Assembly (NCBI RefSeq): GCF_002270415.1
Contig: NZ_NNRI01000022.1
Location: 868,001-932,000 of the forward strand
Direction of reading: 5' to 3'
DNA length: 64,000 nucleotides
Source of the DNA: Mesorhizobium sophorae
Lineage (GTDB): Bacteria; Pseudomonadota; Alphaproteobacteria; Rhizobiales; Rhizobiaceae
Within the stretch, counting starts at the first letter, position 1. Every line of letters starts with the position of its first letter. The position numbers and the translations under genes were made by a program. The notes under the pieces were generated by a model, which was not told where the DNA came from, did no database searches, and saw only the letters and a list, made by a program, of their open reading frames with translations. Of this stretch, positions 52,847 through 61,230 are shown piece after piece.

Positions 52847-53851
52847 TCAAAGTTCGAGGCAGACCTTGCCGAAATGCCGTTGGGATTCGTAGTGCGTGAA
52901 GGCACCGGCGATGTCCTCAAGCGCAAAACTGCGGTCGATGATGGGCTTCAGACGGTTGACCTCCATGGCCCGGATCATGTCCTCCTGGTCCGCCCTGCTG
53001 CCGATCGAGATCCCGCTGATGCGGAGCTGGTTCGAAAACAGGGCCGGGATCGACACTTCCGCCGCAAAGCCGGTCAGGACGCCGATCAGCGCAATATGGC
53101 CGCCCGTCCGGCAGGCCGCTATCGACTGCGTCAGCGTAGCGGGGCCGCCGACCTCGATCACGTGATCGACGCCGCGGCCGTCCGTCAAATCCCGGGCCTT
53201 TTGGCCCCAGTCCGGCACGGCCTTGTAGTTGATGACGGCGTCGGCGCCGAGGCGCCTTAGCCTTTCCAGCTTCTGCTCGTCGGAAGAAGTGGCGATGACC
53301 CTGGCGCCGGCGGCTTTGGCAAATTGCAACGCGAACAGCGATACGCTGCCCGTGCCGAGGACCAGCACGGTGTCGCCGGGTTTCACCTTGCCGCACACAA
53401 CCAGGCCGCGCCAGGCGGTGACGCCGGTGCAGGTGAGCGTTGCCGCCTCCACATGCGTGTAGCCCACCGGGGCCTTGGTGAAGGCGTGTGCCGGCATGCA
53501 CACATATTCGCTTGCAAAGCCGTCGAAACTTTCTCCCGGTATGTCGCGCCTGGTCGCAGGCGTCATGTCACCGCCCAGCCACCATGGGTAGAAGGTGCTG
53601 ACGACGCTGTCTCCAGCCTTGAACGCATCGACATCGTCGCCGACTTCGATCACCTCGCCCGCGCCATCGGACAGCGGAACGCGGCCGTCGGCGAGCGGCA
53701 TCTTGCCTTGAACGACGAAATCGTCACGCAGGTTCAACGAGCAGGCCCGGATCCTGACCAGCACGTCACCCGGTCCTGTCTGGGGACGGTCTTCCTCCAC
53801 CAGTTCGAGGTTGCCCAAGCCACCCGGCGCTCTCAGCCTGACCAGCCTCAT
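52847..53851 (-). CDS. Zinc-free MDR NAD(P)-dependent oxidoreductase
   Basis: 334 residues from ATG 53851 (MRLVRLRAPGG), which overlaps the upstream stop as ATGA; an apparent longer N-terminus is the shadow of that gene. Rossmann motif VLGTGSVSLFALQFAKAAG; quinone-oxidoreductase-like, without the structural zinc cysteines. Related to the enzyme at 37622. It may reduce quinones or enones. Confidence 0.9.
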   Translation of the reverse strand: MRLVRLRAPGGLGNLELVEEDRPQTGPGDVLVRIRACSLNLRDDFVVQGKMPLADGRVPLSDGAGEVIEVGDDVDAFKAGDSVVSTFYPWWLGGDMTPATRRDIPGESFDGFASEYVCMPAHAFTKAPVGYTHVEAATLTCTGVTAWRGLVVCGKVKPGDTVLVLGTGSVSLFALQFAKAAGARVIATSSDEQKLERLRRLGADAVINYKAVPDWGQKARDLTDGRGVDHVIEVGGPATLTQSIAACRTGGHIALIGVLTGFAAEVSIPALFSNQLRISGISIGSRADQEDMIRAMEVNRLKPIIDRSFALEDIAGAFTHYESQRHFGKVCLEL

Positions 53852-54123
53852 TGCCGGACCGGCCGGCCGGACATCACCCTCAGCCACGGCGCCAGATGGA
53901 AGGCACTCATCAGGAGATACATCACCGGCATGCTGGTCAGCAGCGAAGCGTTCGCACCCATGCACAGGATAGCCGCATCGCCATTCTGAATGCAGCTGAA
54001 CAGCGCCATCAGGGCGAAGGTGGGTGCCGCGGCGAGGCACAGCCAGTCGGCGAGACCCAGCGTTGCCGGGTTTGTGTCTTCAGCAGGGATCGCGCCGCTG
54101 GCACCGGTATGGATATCGCTCAT
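53848..54123 (-). CDS. Small membrane protein
   Basis: 91 residues with two hydrophobic segments (about 26-43 and 51-74). ATG 54123 follows GGGAAAAGGA. No family recognised; it overlaps the oxidoreductase start by four bases and so belongs to its operon. It could be a membrane anchor for that enzyme (inference). Confidence 0.65.
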   Translation of the reverse strand: MSDIHTGASGAIPAEDTNPATLGLADWLCLAAAPTFALMALFSCIQNGDAAILCMGANASLLTSMPVMYLLMSAFHLAPWLRVMSGRPVRQ

Positions 54124-54178
54124 GGTCCTTTTCCCTTGATGGTTGTGCCTTGTTGCGTGCGACCTGCTCGCCAGGACT

Positions 54179-54320
54179 TGGGTTCCTCGCCCCCACGAGA
54201 GTGGGGGAGAGGTGGCTCGGCGAAGCCGAGACGGAGAGGGGGCCGCGTCCTACGAAAGCCCCCTCTCCGGCCGCTTCGCGGCCACCTCTCCCCGCTTTTG
54301 GAGGGGGCGAGGAACCCAAG
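54179..54320. repeat. Palindromic repeat family A (full copy)
   Basis: It starts GGGTTCCTCGCCCCCACG and ends GGGGGCGAGGAACCCAAG, so the two ends are inverted copies; the inner segments GAGAGGTGGC...GCCACCTCTC pair too. It resembles a MITE or REP dyad and matches 3729-3900. Confidence 0.75.
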
Positions 54321-54352
54321 CTGGATGGCGGCCGGACACTCTCAGCAGATCC

Positions 54353-55105
54353 TTACTGGCCGTCCTTGTCCCTGAACGCCGCTTCGCCGGCAGCCGACAC
54401 TTCTGCCCATTTCTGGTCGGGCGCGGCGTCGTAATTGTCGTGCCAGTTCCACCAGCTGTAGAGCGGGGTCTGCGGATAGCCTTCGGGCGAGTCTTCCCAG
54501 ATCTCCTGGCGACCGAGCGGCGTTGCGTCGAGGTAGCTCCACACGGTGCCCATCGCCTCGTCGCCGCGGCTGTTGATGAAATAGGTGCGGAATACCCGGT
54601 CGCCGTCATGGATGAAGACGTTGTGGCCGTGCCATTCGTCGACGCCGAAGTCTTTGTCGAAGCTATCGGTGATGGTGTACCAAGGCATCTCCCAGCCCAT
54701 CCGCTTCTTCAGTCGCGCAATGTCGGCCTGCGGTGCGCGCGAGGCGTAGGCAAGCGTGGTGTTGCGGGCGTTGAGGTGGGCGAGATGGCCGACCTGATCG
54801 GCACCGAGCGAACAGCCGCGGCAAGCGTGATCGGGCCAGCCATGGACCCCCGGCTCGAAGAAGGCGCGGTAGACGATCAGCTGGCGGCGGCCTTCGAACA
54901 AATCAAGCAGGCTCGCCTTGCCATTCGGCCCGTCGAACACATAGGCCTTGTCCACTTCCATCCACGGCATGCGCCGGCGCTCTGCGGCCAGCGCGTCCTT
55001 GGCGCGCAGCGTCGCCTTCTCTTTTACCAGCAGCTCTTCGCGCGCGGCTTCCCACGCCTGCTGTGAAACGATTGGTGGGGTCTTCATTGTGGTGTGCTTG
55101 GTCAT
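54353..55105 (-). CDS. DUF899-family thioredoxin-like protein
   Basis: 250 residues; ATG 55105 behind AAAGGAG. DUF899 landmarks: an N-terminal helix (EELLVKEKATLRAKDALAAERRRMP), MEVDKAYVFDGPNGKASLLDLFEGR, and CRGCSLGADQ with a CxxC-like pair in a thioredoxin fold. Function unknown. It is divergent from the HTH/TPR regulator gene, whose operator-like dyad occurs twice in the gap. Confidence 0.88.
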   Translation of the reverse strand: MTKHTTMKTPPIVSQQAWEAAREELLVKEKATLRAKDALAAERRRMPWMEVDKAYVFDGPNGKASLLDLFEGRRQLIVYRAFFEPGVHGWPDHACRGCSLGADQVGHLAHLNARNTTLAYASRAPQADIARLKKRMGWEMPWYTITDSFDKDFGVDEWHGHNVFIHDGDRVFRTYFINSRGDEAMGTVWSYLDATPLGRQEIWEDSPEGYPQTPLYSWWNWHDNYDAAPDQKWAEVSAAGEAAFRDKDGQ

Positions 55106-55558
55106 TGCTCGTCTCCTTTGTCAGTCTGTGGCGCCGTGGCGGCGCGTTGTTGCTTGCGGATCGTGAGGCAGGGTAGGGCGATGAAGTGCAGCGGTGGGAG
55201 TTACAAGTGTGACAGGATTTGAATGGGCAGGCCCGCCGCAGCAGGGGTGGCGCCCGGCGCGCTCGACCGTGTCGTTCGTCGCGTGGAGAGGCAGATCGTC
55301 GGAGTCAGGCATTGTCAATTATCCCTTATGAGATGCTTAATATCGATATCTAAGATGCTCAGGCTAACGAGTGCCGATATTGGCGTCAACGGCGGCTACG
55401 GCGCCTTCCGCCTGTCCTGATGGCTAGGTCATCATCCAAGTCATTGCTGTTTGCCCTGGTGTGCCGCCTGTTGCCGATACGGCTTGCTGGTTGGCGGTCA
55501 TGACTTAAGTTAGGGCGGGCAGTGCAGGGGTGGGAGTTACAAGTGTGACGGGATTTGA
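55106..55558. other. Mosaic intergenic region with duplicated control elements
   Basis: From left to right: promoter of the DUF899 gene; a ~53-base direct repeat (55174-55226) of the leader of the HTH/TPR gene (55511-55562), both with the dyad GTTACAAGTGTGAC; a remnant of the cupin start and operator region (about 55240-55390); then the HTH/TPR promoter. No intact gene. Confidence 0.6.
55240..55312 (-). pseudogene. 5' remnant of a cupin gene paralogue
   Basis: Reading leftward from the ATG at 55312 gives MPDSDDLPLHATNDTVERAG, similar to the intact cupin start MAIPVGSPLYAVVDDIVNAAG (58995). The preceding TTATCCCTT...GAGATG operator region (to about 55390) is also shared. The frame is lost after about 24 codons. 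Confidence 0.5.
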
Positions 55559-56779
55559 ATGGACTCGCTGATCACGGCAGCGGCATTGGCGCTGGCCGCG
55601 GGCGATCCACTCGGGGCGTTGGACCGCGTCGCCCTGCGCGAGGACGCGCCGGCGCTGGCGTTGCGCGGCATCGCGATGGCGCAGCTCGGCGACCTCGACC
55701 GCGCCAAGGCGCTGTTGCGGCGGGCCGCGCGCGCCCTCGGTCCGAAGGAAGCGGTGGCGCGCGCCAGATGCGTCGTCGCCGAGGCGGAGATCGCACTGGT
55801 CTCGCGGGACCTTGGCTGGCCCGCCAAATCGCTGGATGCGGCGCGGGCGACGCTGGAAAAGCATGGCGACCGGCTGAACGCCGCGCATGCCGGCCATCTC
55901 AAGGTACGGCGACTGTTGCTGATTGGCCGCCTCGACGAGGCAGAAGACGTGCTGGCCGGGCTCGACCCTGCGCCGCTTCCGCCGGCCTCGAGAGCCGCGC
56001 ACGAACTGGCCGTCGCCGGCATCGCGATGCGGCGCCTCAAGACAAGGGCTGCGCGCACGGCGTTGGAGTGGGCGCGGCACGCCGCTCGCCGCGCCGGTAT
56101 CTCGGGGCTGATGGCCGAGGTCGACAACGCATTCCTGGCGCTGGACGCGCCGGCGGCGCGGCTGATCGCGCGTGGCCAGCAACGCCCCTTGCTGCTCGAG
56201 GAGGTCGAGGCGCTGCAGGCGTCGCCGGCGTTGGTCGTCGATGCCTTGCGCTATCTCGTGCGCCAGCAGGAAACCATGGTCTCGCTGGCAACGCGCCCGG
56301 TGCTGTTTGCACTGGCGCGTACGCTGGCCGAAGCATGGCCGGCGGACGTGTCGCGGGCGACTCTCATCGCACAGGCGTTTGGCGGCAGGCACGCCGATGA
56401 ATCGCATCGGGCCCGATTGCGGGTCGAGATCGGCCGACTGCGCGCCGAACTGCGCACGCTTGCCGACATCAATGCCACGAGCCAAGGCTTTGCGCTGGCG
56501 CCGCGCCAGGCGCCCGAGGTGGTGGTGCTGGCGCGGCCGTTCGAGGAGCGGCACGCGGCGGTGCTGGCCTTGCTTGCCGATGGTGAATCCTGGGCGAGTT
56601 CGGCGCTGGCGCTGGCGCTTGGCACCGGCCAGCGCAGCGTGCAGCGGGCGCTGGAGCAGCTTGGCGAGGCCGGCAAGGTGCAGTCGTTCGGGCACGGCCG
56701 GGCGCGCCGCTGGATGACGCCGCCGGTGGCCGGATTCACGACGACCTTGTTACTCCCGGCACCGCTGCCGAACGGTTAG
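55559..56779 (+). CDS. Helix-turn-helix regulator with TPR-like N-terminal domain
   Basis: 406 residues. The first ~270 residues are alpha-helical repeat pairs (ALALRGIAMAQLGDLDRAKALLRRA, split by TPR spacing), and the C-terminus (about 345-385: SWASSALALALGTGQRSVQRALEQLGEAGKVQSFGHGRARRW) is a winged helix-turn-helix. The start ATG lies inside a repeated leader. It probably senses a partner or ligand through the repeats and controls the divergent DUF899 gene and itself (inference). The beta-propeller gene follows. Confidence 0.75.
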   Translation: MDSLITAAALALAAGDPLGALDRVALREDAPALALRGIAMAQLGDLDRAKALLRRAARALGPKEAVARARCVVAEAEIALVSRDLGWPAKSLDAARATLEKHGDRLNAAHAGHLKVRRLLLIGRLDEAEDVLAGLDPAPLPPASRAAHELAVAGIAMRRLKTRAARTALEWARHAARRAGISGLMAEVDNAFLALDAPAARLIARGQQRPLLLEEVEALQASPALVVDALRYLVRQQETMVSLATRPVLFALARTLAEAWPADVSRATLIAQAFGGRHADESHRARLRVEIGRLRAELRTLADINATSQGFALAPRQAPEVVVLARPFEERHAAVLALLADGESWASSALALALGTGQRSVQRALEQLGEAGKVQSFGHGRARRWMTPPVAGFTTTLLLPAPLPNG

Positions 56780-56825
56780 AGGATGATCCCTGAAAATGCC
56801 CGATCATCTCAGTGAGGACAAAGAC

Positions 56826-57458
56826 ATGAAACATTCAGCGGCCGAAATCCTGCGCGAATACGGACCCTTTCCGGGCGTCGACACCGTGCACGGGGTAAGC
56901 TTCGACGGGCGCAACGTCTGGTTTGCCTCCGGTGAGAAACTGAACGCCTTCGATCCGGAAAGCGGGCAGGCGCTGCGCTCGATCGATGTCGCCGCGCACG
57001 CTGGCACCGCCTATGACGGCCGGCATTTCTTCCAGCTTGCCGGGGATCGCATCCAGAAGATCGACCCCGACACCGGGGAGGTGCTGGCATCCATTCCGGC
57101 GCCCGGCGGCGGGCGCGACTCCGGGCTCACCTGGGCCGAAGGAACGCTCTGGGTGGGCCAGTACCGGGAGCGCAGGATTCACCAGATCGACCCCGAGACC
57201 GGGGCAATCCTGCGCACCATCGAATCCAACCGCTTCGTCACCGGGGTGACGTGGGTCGACGGCGAACTGTGGCACGCCACCTGGGAGGGCGAGCAGAGCG
57301 ACCTGCGCCGCGTCGACCCGCAAACCGGCAAGGTTTTGCAGAAGCTCGACATGCCGACCGGCATGGGCGTCTCGGGGCTGGAATCCGATGGCGGCGAACG
57401 CCTGTTCTGCGGCAGCGTATCCGCCGGGGTGGTGCGGGCGGTGCGCCGGCCGAGATGA
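56826..57458 (+). CDS. Beta-propeller protein (PQQ/NHL-like repeats)
   Basis: 210 residues from ATG 56826 with GAGGA nine bases upstream; an ATG at 56796 is less well placed. Five repeats carry the pattern IDPxTGxxL/R (FDPESGQAL, IDPDTGEVL, IDPETGAIL, VDPQTGKVL), typical of propeller blades like those in glutaminyl cyclotransferase-like proteins. No signal peptide, so cytoplasmic. It follows the HTH/TPR gene by 46 bases. Confidence 0.78.
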   Translation: MKHSAAEILREYGPFPGVDTVHGVSFDGRNVWFASGEKLNAFDPESGQALRSIDVAAHAGTAYDGRHFFQLAGDRIQKIDPDTGEVLASIPAPGGGRDSGLTWAEGTLWVGQYRERRIHQIDPETGAILRTIESNRFVTGVTWVDGELWHATWEGEQSDLRRVDPQTGKVLQKLDMPTGMGVSGLESDGGERLFCGSVSAGVVRAVRRPR

Positions 57459-57569
57459 GCTCGCACCCGGCAAATTCGACCGCTGTCGACTGGTCGTTGC
57501 TCCCTGTCGAACCTAGATAGGGCATGCGCCGGGCGGACCGCCCGGATCATCTTTTGCAAAGGACCTGCC

Positions 57570-58400
57570 ATGCCTGAACAGATACCGTTGAACGACGGCT
57601 CCGCCATTCCCCAGCTCGGACTTGGCGTGTGGCAAGTCGACCAGGATATCACCGCCCGGGTGGTGGGTTGGGGGATCGAGGCCGGCTATCGTCTGATCGA
57701 CACCGCCGAGGGCTATCGGAACGAGGATGGGGTTGGAGAGGCGATCCGCAGCTCCGGCGTGCCGAGAGGCGAGCTGTTCATCACCTCCAAGCTGCGCAAC
57801 GGCGCACACCAGCGCGATGCGGCGCTGCGCGCCTTCGACGAGACGATGGAGAAACTCGGCATCGAGCAACTCGACCTGTTCCTGATCCACTGGCCGGTTC
57901 CTGGCCAGGACAAATATGTCGAGGCGTGGAAGACACTGGTCGAACTCAGGCAGGCAGGCCGCATCAAGTCCATTGGCGTTTCGAATTTCAACCAGGACCA
58001 TCTGGAGCGGATCATCGGCGAGACCGGCGTGACGCCAGTGGTCAACCAGATCGAGCTGCATCCCCAGTTCCAGCAGCGCGGTATCAAGGACTTTCATGCC
58101 AGCAACGACATCCGCATCGAAAGCTGGAGCCCGCTGGGCAGCGGTCGGCTGCTGAACGACCCGACCATTGCGGGCATTGCCGACAAGCATGGCAAGTCCG
58201 CGGCGCAGACGATCATCCGCTGGCACCTTCAGGAAGGGCTGATCGTCATTCCAAAGTCGATCCGCAGGGATCGCATCGCGGCCAATTTCGATGTCTTCGA
58301 TTTCGAGCTGGATGCGCCGGACCTGCAGACGATCCGGGGCATGGATTCGCCAAACGGCCGCACCGGCCCAAACCCCGCCACGGCGTCGTTCCTGTTCTGA
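57570..58400 (+). CDS. Aldo/keto reductase (2,5-diketo-gluconate reductase-like)
   Basis: 276 residues. AKR tetrad: D (DTAEGYRNE, with Tyr), K (TSKLRN) and H (LIHWP). NADPH site IPKSIRRDRIAAN near the C-terminus. GVSNF and NQIELHP are family marks. It reduces small aldehydes or ketones; the closest known type is DkgA/DkgB. Single gene, convergent with the cupin gene. Confidence 0.93.
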   Translation: MPEQIPLNDGSAIPQLGLGVWQVDQDITARVVGWGIEAGYRLIDTAEGYRNEDGVGEAIRSSGVPRGELFITSKLRNGAHQRDAALRAFDETMEKLGIEQLDLFLIHWPVPGQDKYVEAWKTLVELRQAGRIKSIGVSNFNQDHLERIIGETGVTPVVNQIELHPQFQQRGIKDFHASNDIRIESWSPLGSGRLLNDPTIAGIADKHGKSAAQTIIRWHLQEGLIVIPKSIRRDRIAANFDVFDFELDAPDLQTIRGMDSPNGRTGPNPATASFLF

Positions 58401-58412
58401 GGGGAAGGCTCT

Positions 58413-58441
58413 CCCTTCTCCCCTTGTTTGTGGGAGAAGGG
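58413..58441. terminator. Hairpin between convergent genes
   Basis: CCCTTCTCCC (58413-58422) pairs perfectly with GGGAGAAGGG (58432-58441) over a 9-base loop, between the convergent aldo/keto reductase and cupin genes. It could stop transcripts from both sides, or be a repeat arm. No strong T-run follows. Confidence 0.5.
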
Positions 58442-58449
58442 CGCCTGCC

Positions 58450-58995
58450 TCAAGATCGCTCGATGGGCTGGGCGCCGGCCAGATAGCGATCGTTGTCAAA
58501 CGGCTCGGCTTGATTGCTTTGCAGATCCCAGAGTTGTCGGTGGGTCGCCGGGAGATCGCCCAGATAGACATGAAGCGCGCCGGACCGTACGCTGCCGGTG
58601 TTGGCGACCGAATGCACGGTATGCCGGGGCAGGTGCAGCACGGTGGGCGCGGTGGAGTCCTGCCGTCGCGGGGCATCGAGCTTGCTGGCGGCATCGGGAT
58701 AGATGAAGTTCGTCTCGCCACCCCTGTAAATGCCGATCAACGCGTCCATCAAATGGTTGTGCGGCGGGTACTGCAGACCGGGCGACAGCGTGATGTGATA
58801 GATCGTCAAATTCCGGCTTGCATGGAGAAGCACCTCGTCGTCTTCTTCTTCATGAACGAGCACCCCCAATGCGTGAAGACGGTTGGTATGGTCGCCCAAC
58901 ACCGCCCTTATTCGTGCGAGAGGATCGGGACTTCCGGCAGCGTTGACGATATCATCGACGACGGCGTAGAGAGGCGAGCCAACCGGAATAGCCAT
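58450..58995 (-). CDS. Cupin-fold (cysteine dioxygenase-like) protein
   Basis: 181 residues. The metal-binding motif PPHNHLMDALIGIYRGGE (HxH...E) and the later HLPRHTVHSVANTG fit a cysteine-dioxygenase-like cupin. It is divergent from the GntR gene (59098) with a long imperfect dyad between them, so it is probably its target. Substrate unknown. Confidence 0.85.
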   Translation of the reverse strand: MAIPVGSPLYAVVDDIVNAAGSPDPLARIRAVLGDHTNRLHALGVLVHEEEDDEVLLHASRNLTIYHITLSPGLQYPPHNHLMDALIGIYRGGETNFIYPDAASKLDAPRRQDSTAPTVLHLPRHTVHSVANTGSVRSGALHVYLGDLPATHRQLWDLQSNQAEPFDNDRYLAGAQPIERS

Positions 58996-59008
58996 TGCCA
59001 GTTATCCC

Positions 59009-59046
59009 TTTTGAGATGATCAGATGATATATCTGAGATGCTCAAA
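59009..59046. promoter_or_regulatory. Extended dyad, probable GntR operator
   Basis: An imperfect inverted repeat of ~38 bases (TTTTGAGATGATCAGAT on the left, ATCTGAGATGCTCAAA on the right) in the cupin-GntR gap. A similar element is at 55326-55362, so the regulator may have more than one site in this window. Confidence 0.65.
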
Positions 59047-59097
59047 CCTACTCAAAGTCGATGGCGGCGTCAACCGGATCGCCAGAACGGAACAAGC

Positions 59098-59850
59098 ATG
59101 ACTCCTCGCGATTTGAATGCCGCATCGCCGAAACCGGCACTGTCCGCCGGCACGGCCGCGGTGCCGTCGACAGCCGATCTGCTGCGCAGCGAACAGGCGT
59201 ACGAGCAGGTGAAGAGCGACATCGTCGCCTGCGTGCTTCGCCCCGGTGAAACGCTGACGGAAAAGCAGATTGGCGATCGATACCTGATCAGAAAGGCGAC
59301 GATCCGCGCGGCGCTGACCCGGCTGATGCAGGAGGGCCTGGTCAGGAGCGAGCCGCGACGTGGCTATGTCATCACGCCGCTGACGCTGCGCGATGTCACC
59401 GAGATCTTCGATGTCCGCAGTCTGATCGAGCCGGAAGTGTTCAGGGTGGGTGCGTCGGGCCTCACCGAGCGCGGGCTCGAAGATGTCAGGCAGGCAGCCA
59501 GGAAGGTGTTGAAGCCGGAGACGCTGCGCAGCCACGTTGCATTCCTGGCGGCGGATCGTGCCTTTCGTCTTGCGTTGGCGGAGATGTCCGGAAATTCACG
59601 CCTGGCGCAGTTGCTGGGCCAGATACTCGACCAGTCGGAGAGGGCTCTCCACCTCGGATTCAGGTCGCGCGACTTCACGCAGCTGATCATCGGTCAGCAG
59701 AAGGACCTTGTTCATGCCTGCGAGGTGAGCGACGTTTCCGGCATCGTCAAACTTGCCCGCTCGCAGTGCCTCAAGCTCAAGAAGCAGGTGCTCGAAGCCC
59801 TGCTGGCAGGCGCCAAGCTCCGGGAAACCAATCTGCAAGACTTCGCTTGA
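59098..59850 (+). CDS. GntR-family regulator (FCD type)
   Basis: 250 residues from ATG 59098. N-terminal winged helix-turn-helix (about 35-95: YEQVKSDIVACVLRPGETL, KATIRAALTRLMQEGLV, SEPRRGYVITPL) and a C-terminal all-helical FCD effector domain (DVRSLIEPEVFRVGA; HVAFLAADRAFRLALAEMSGN). FCD regulators bind small acids or sugars and usually repress the divergent gene, here the cupin. Confidence 0.9.
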   Translation: MTPRDLNAASPKPALSAGTAAVPSTADLLRSEQAYEQVKSDIVACVLRPGETLTEKQIGDRYLIRKATIRAALTRLMQEGLVRSEPRRGYVITPLTLRDVTEIFDVRSLIEPEVFRVGASGLTERGLEDVRQAARKVLKPETLRSHVAFLAADRAFRLALAEMSGNSRLAQLLGQILDQSERALHLGFRSRDFTQLIIGQQKDLVHACEVSDVSGIVKLARSQCLKLKKQVLEALLAGAKLRETNLQDFA

Positions 59851-59937
59851 TGGCATCCGGTCTGATCGCGCGGCGCCAGCATCGCACGCAAGCTGGGGCG
59901 ATTGACAACAGGACACGGGACTGACAGGCGTCGACCG

Positions 59938-59998
59938 GCGAAGCTGTCAATCTCCCCCCAAGTGGGGGAGATGTCCGGCAGGACAGAGGGGGGCGCTG
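59938..59998. repeat. Palindromic repeat family B (left of DUF559 gene)
   Basis: CGAAGCTGTCAATCTCCCCC then AGTGGGGGAGATGTCCGGCA and GGACAGAGGGGGGCGC. Its inverse copy at 60419-60475 lies on the other side of the DUF559 gene. Confidence 0.75.
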
Positions 59999-60011
59999 TC
60001 CCGCCGACATA

Positions 60012-60389
60012 TCAAGGCGTTCCGGCCAAACCTGCAGCGATCACAATATGTTGGCAGACATTGTCGATGTCGCGGACGACGTCATCATTCCAAAACCGCA
60101 GCACCGCCCAACCATCCTGTTCCAGACGCTTCGTCCTGACTAAGTCGGCCACGGTGGAATCCGCTCGGCCGTGTTGCGACCCATCGACTTCCACGACGAG
60201 CTTCTTTTCCGGGCAGGCAAAATCGATAATGTAGCCAGCGATCGGATATTGCCTGCGAAAGCCTAGGCCCATCAGCCTATGCGCGCGAAGCTCGTTCCAG
60301 AGCTTCAACTCGGCGTTGGTCATGACCTTGCGCATTGATCGAGCGTTTGCGCGGTTCTGCGGAGGCAACGGTGTGTGGGGCATGGCCAT
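60012..60389 (-). CDS. DUF559 endonuclease-like protein
   Basis: 125 residues from ATG 60389 (a second ATG is at 60383). DUF559 belongs to the Vsr/PD-(D/E)XK endonuclease superfamily; visible marks are MTNAELKLWNELR, GLGFRRQYPI, YIIDFACPEKKLVVEVDGSQH (D...E-x-D/K core) and RTKRLEQDGWAVLRFWN. Such genes are abundant and mobile-looking in rhizobia. It is bracketed by inverted family B repeats. Confidence 0.88.
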   Translation of the reverse strand: MAMPHTPLPPQNRANARSMRKVMTNAELKLWNELRAHRLMGLGFRRQYPIAGYIIDFACPEKKLVVEVDGSQHGRADSTVADLVRTKRLEQDGWAVLRFWNDDVVRDIDNVCQHIVIAAGLAGTP

Positions 60390-60418
60390 TTTCGATTGTG
60401 ATTGAGGCTGGCGATCTA

Positions 60419-60475
60419 AGGCGCCCCCCTCTGTCCTGCCGGACATCTCCCCCACTTGGGGGAGATTGGCAGCTT
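60419..60475. repeat. Palindromic repeat family B (right of DUF559 gene)
   Basis: GCGCCCCCCTCTGTCCTGCC then GGACATCTCCCCCACTTGGG, near-exact inverse of 59938-59998. The pair is closer to each other (both with GTCC.GGAC) than to the copies elsewhere, suggesting joint origin. Confidence 0.75.
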
Positions 60476-60505
60476 AGCCGCTTTCGCCAACCTTCCGCAG
60501 CGTCC

Positions 60506-60811
60506 TCAAATCCCCGAGCCGTCGAGCTGCTGTGCGTCGTCACCCTCCCAGGGGGCCGGCATGGAGGCGCGGCTGAGATTGGCTGTCGGCAGCGGCATCC
60601 AGCATTTCAGTTCCGGTTCGGCGTATTCGACGACGCGTCCCGGCGAGGAGTCCGACGCGCGCCAGCCTTCGCTGGCGAACTGGTCGGCGCGCGACCAATA
60701 GGCGAGGTCGACTTCCGCCGGCCCCTGTTCGGACGGGCGAACCGTGACCAGGATGCGGCTGCCATCCCTCGGCGCCGTCGACATGTGGCGCCACCGTTCG
60801 GGCTCGTCCAT
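60506..60811 (-). CDS. Small protein of unknown function
   Basis: 101 residues from ATG 60811 with a strong GAGGAGG site. The start MDEPERWRHMSTAPRDGSRI and the AYWSRADQFASEGWRAS segment recall small rhizobial and phage proteins annotated as hypothetical. Trp-rich, soluble, no signal peptide. Function unknown. Confidence 0.65.
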   Translation of the reverse strand: MDEPERWRHMSTAPRDGSRILVTVRPSEQGPAEVDLAYWSRADQFASEGWRASDSSPGRVVEYAEPELKCWMPLPTANLSRASMPAPWEGDDAQQLDGSGI

Positions 60812-61230
60812 CGCTTTTCCTCCTCGCACTTCCAGCGTCGGGGAAGTGTCGCCTCGCGCTCCGGGGCGGTCAACCCAAAGTTTGCGCCAGCGGGCGAGTC
60901 TCGACGATGTCGGAACTTGGCGGGATCAGGCGAGGTTGGCGACCGACATATACTGCGAGAGGGAACTTGAAAACGTCGGTCGCCAGGGGGCGGTTGGGAC
61001 GCACCACGTTGGGGACGCGATGCAAGGTCAGGCTAAGCGGATGCGGCGCGGCTTCAATCGGAACGCCGTCACATGGTGAACAGGTGGTTACTATCCACAG
61101 GGTTCCCTTGTTGCGGATGATCCGGAGACGGTCTTTGGCCTGTGCGCAACACGGCGCGGGCGGCCATGCGCGCTCGACGGGCTGTGATCGGGTTGATAAG
61201 CCCGTCTGCGAAAGGAGCGCCTGAGTCGAG
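60812..61230. other. Gene-poor stretch upstream of the HerA-like ATPase
   Basis: No well-supported gene. It should contain the ATPase promoter and that of the 101-aa gene. A minus-strand frame near 60870-61030 reads plausibly for ~50 codons but has no good start. Confidence 0.4.
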
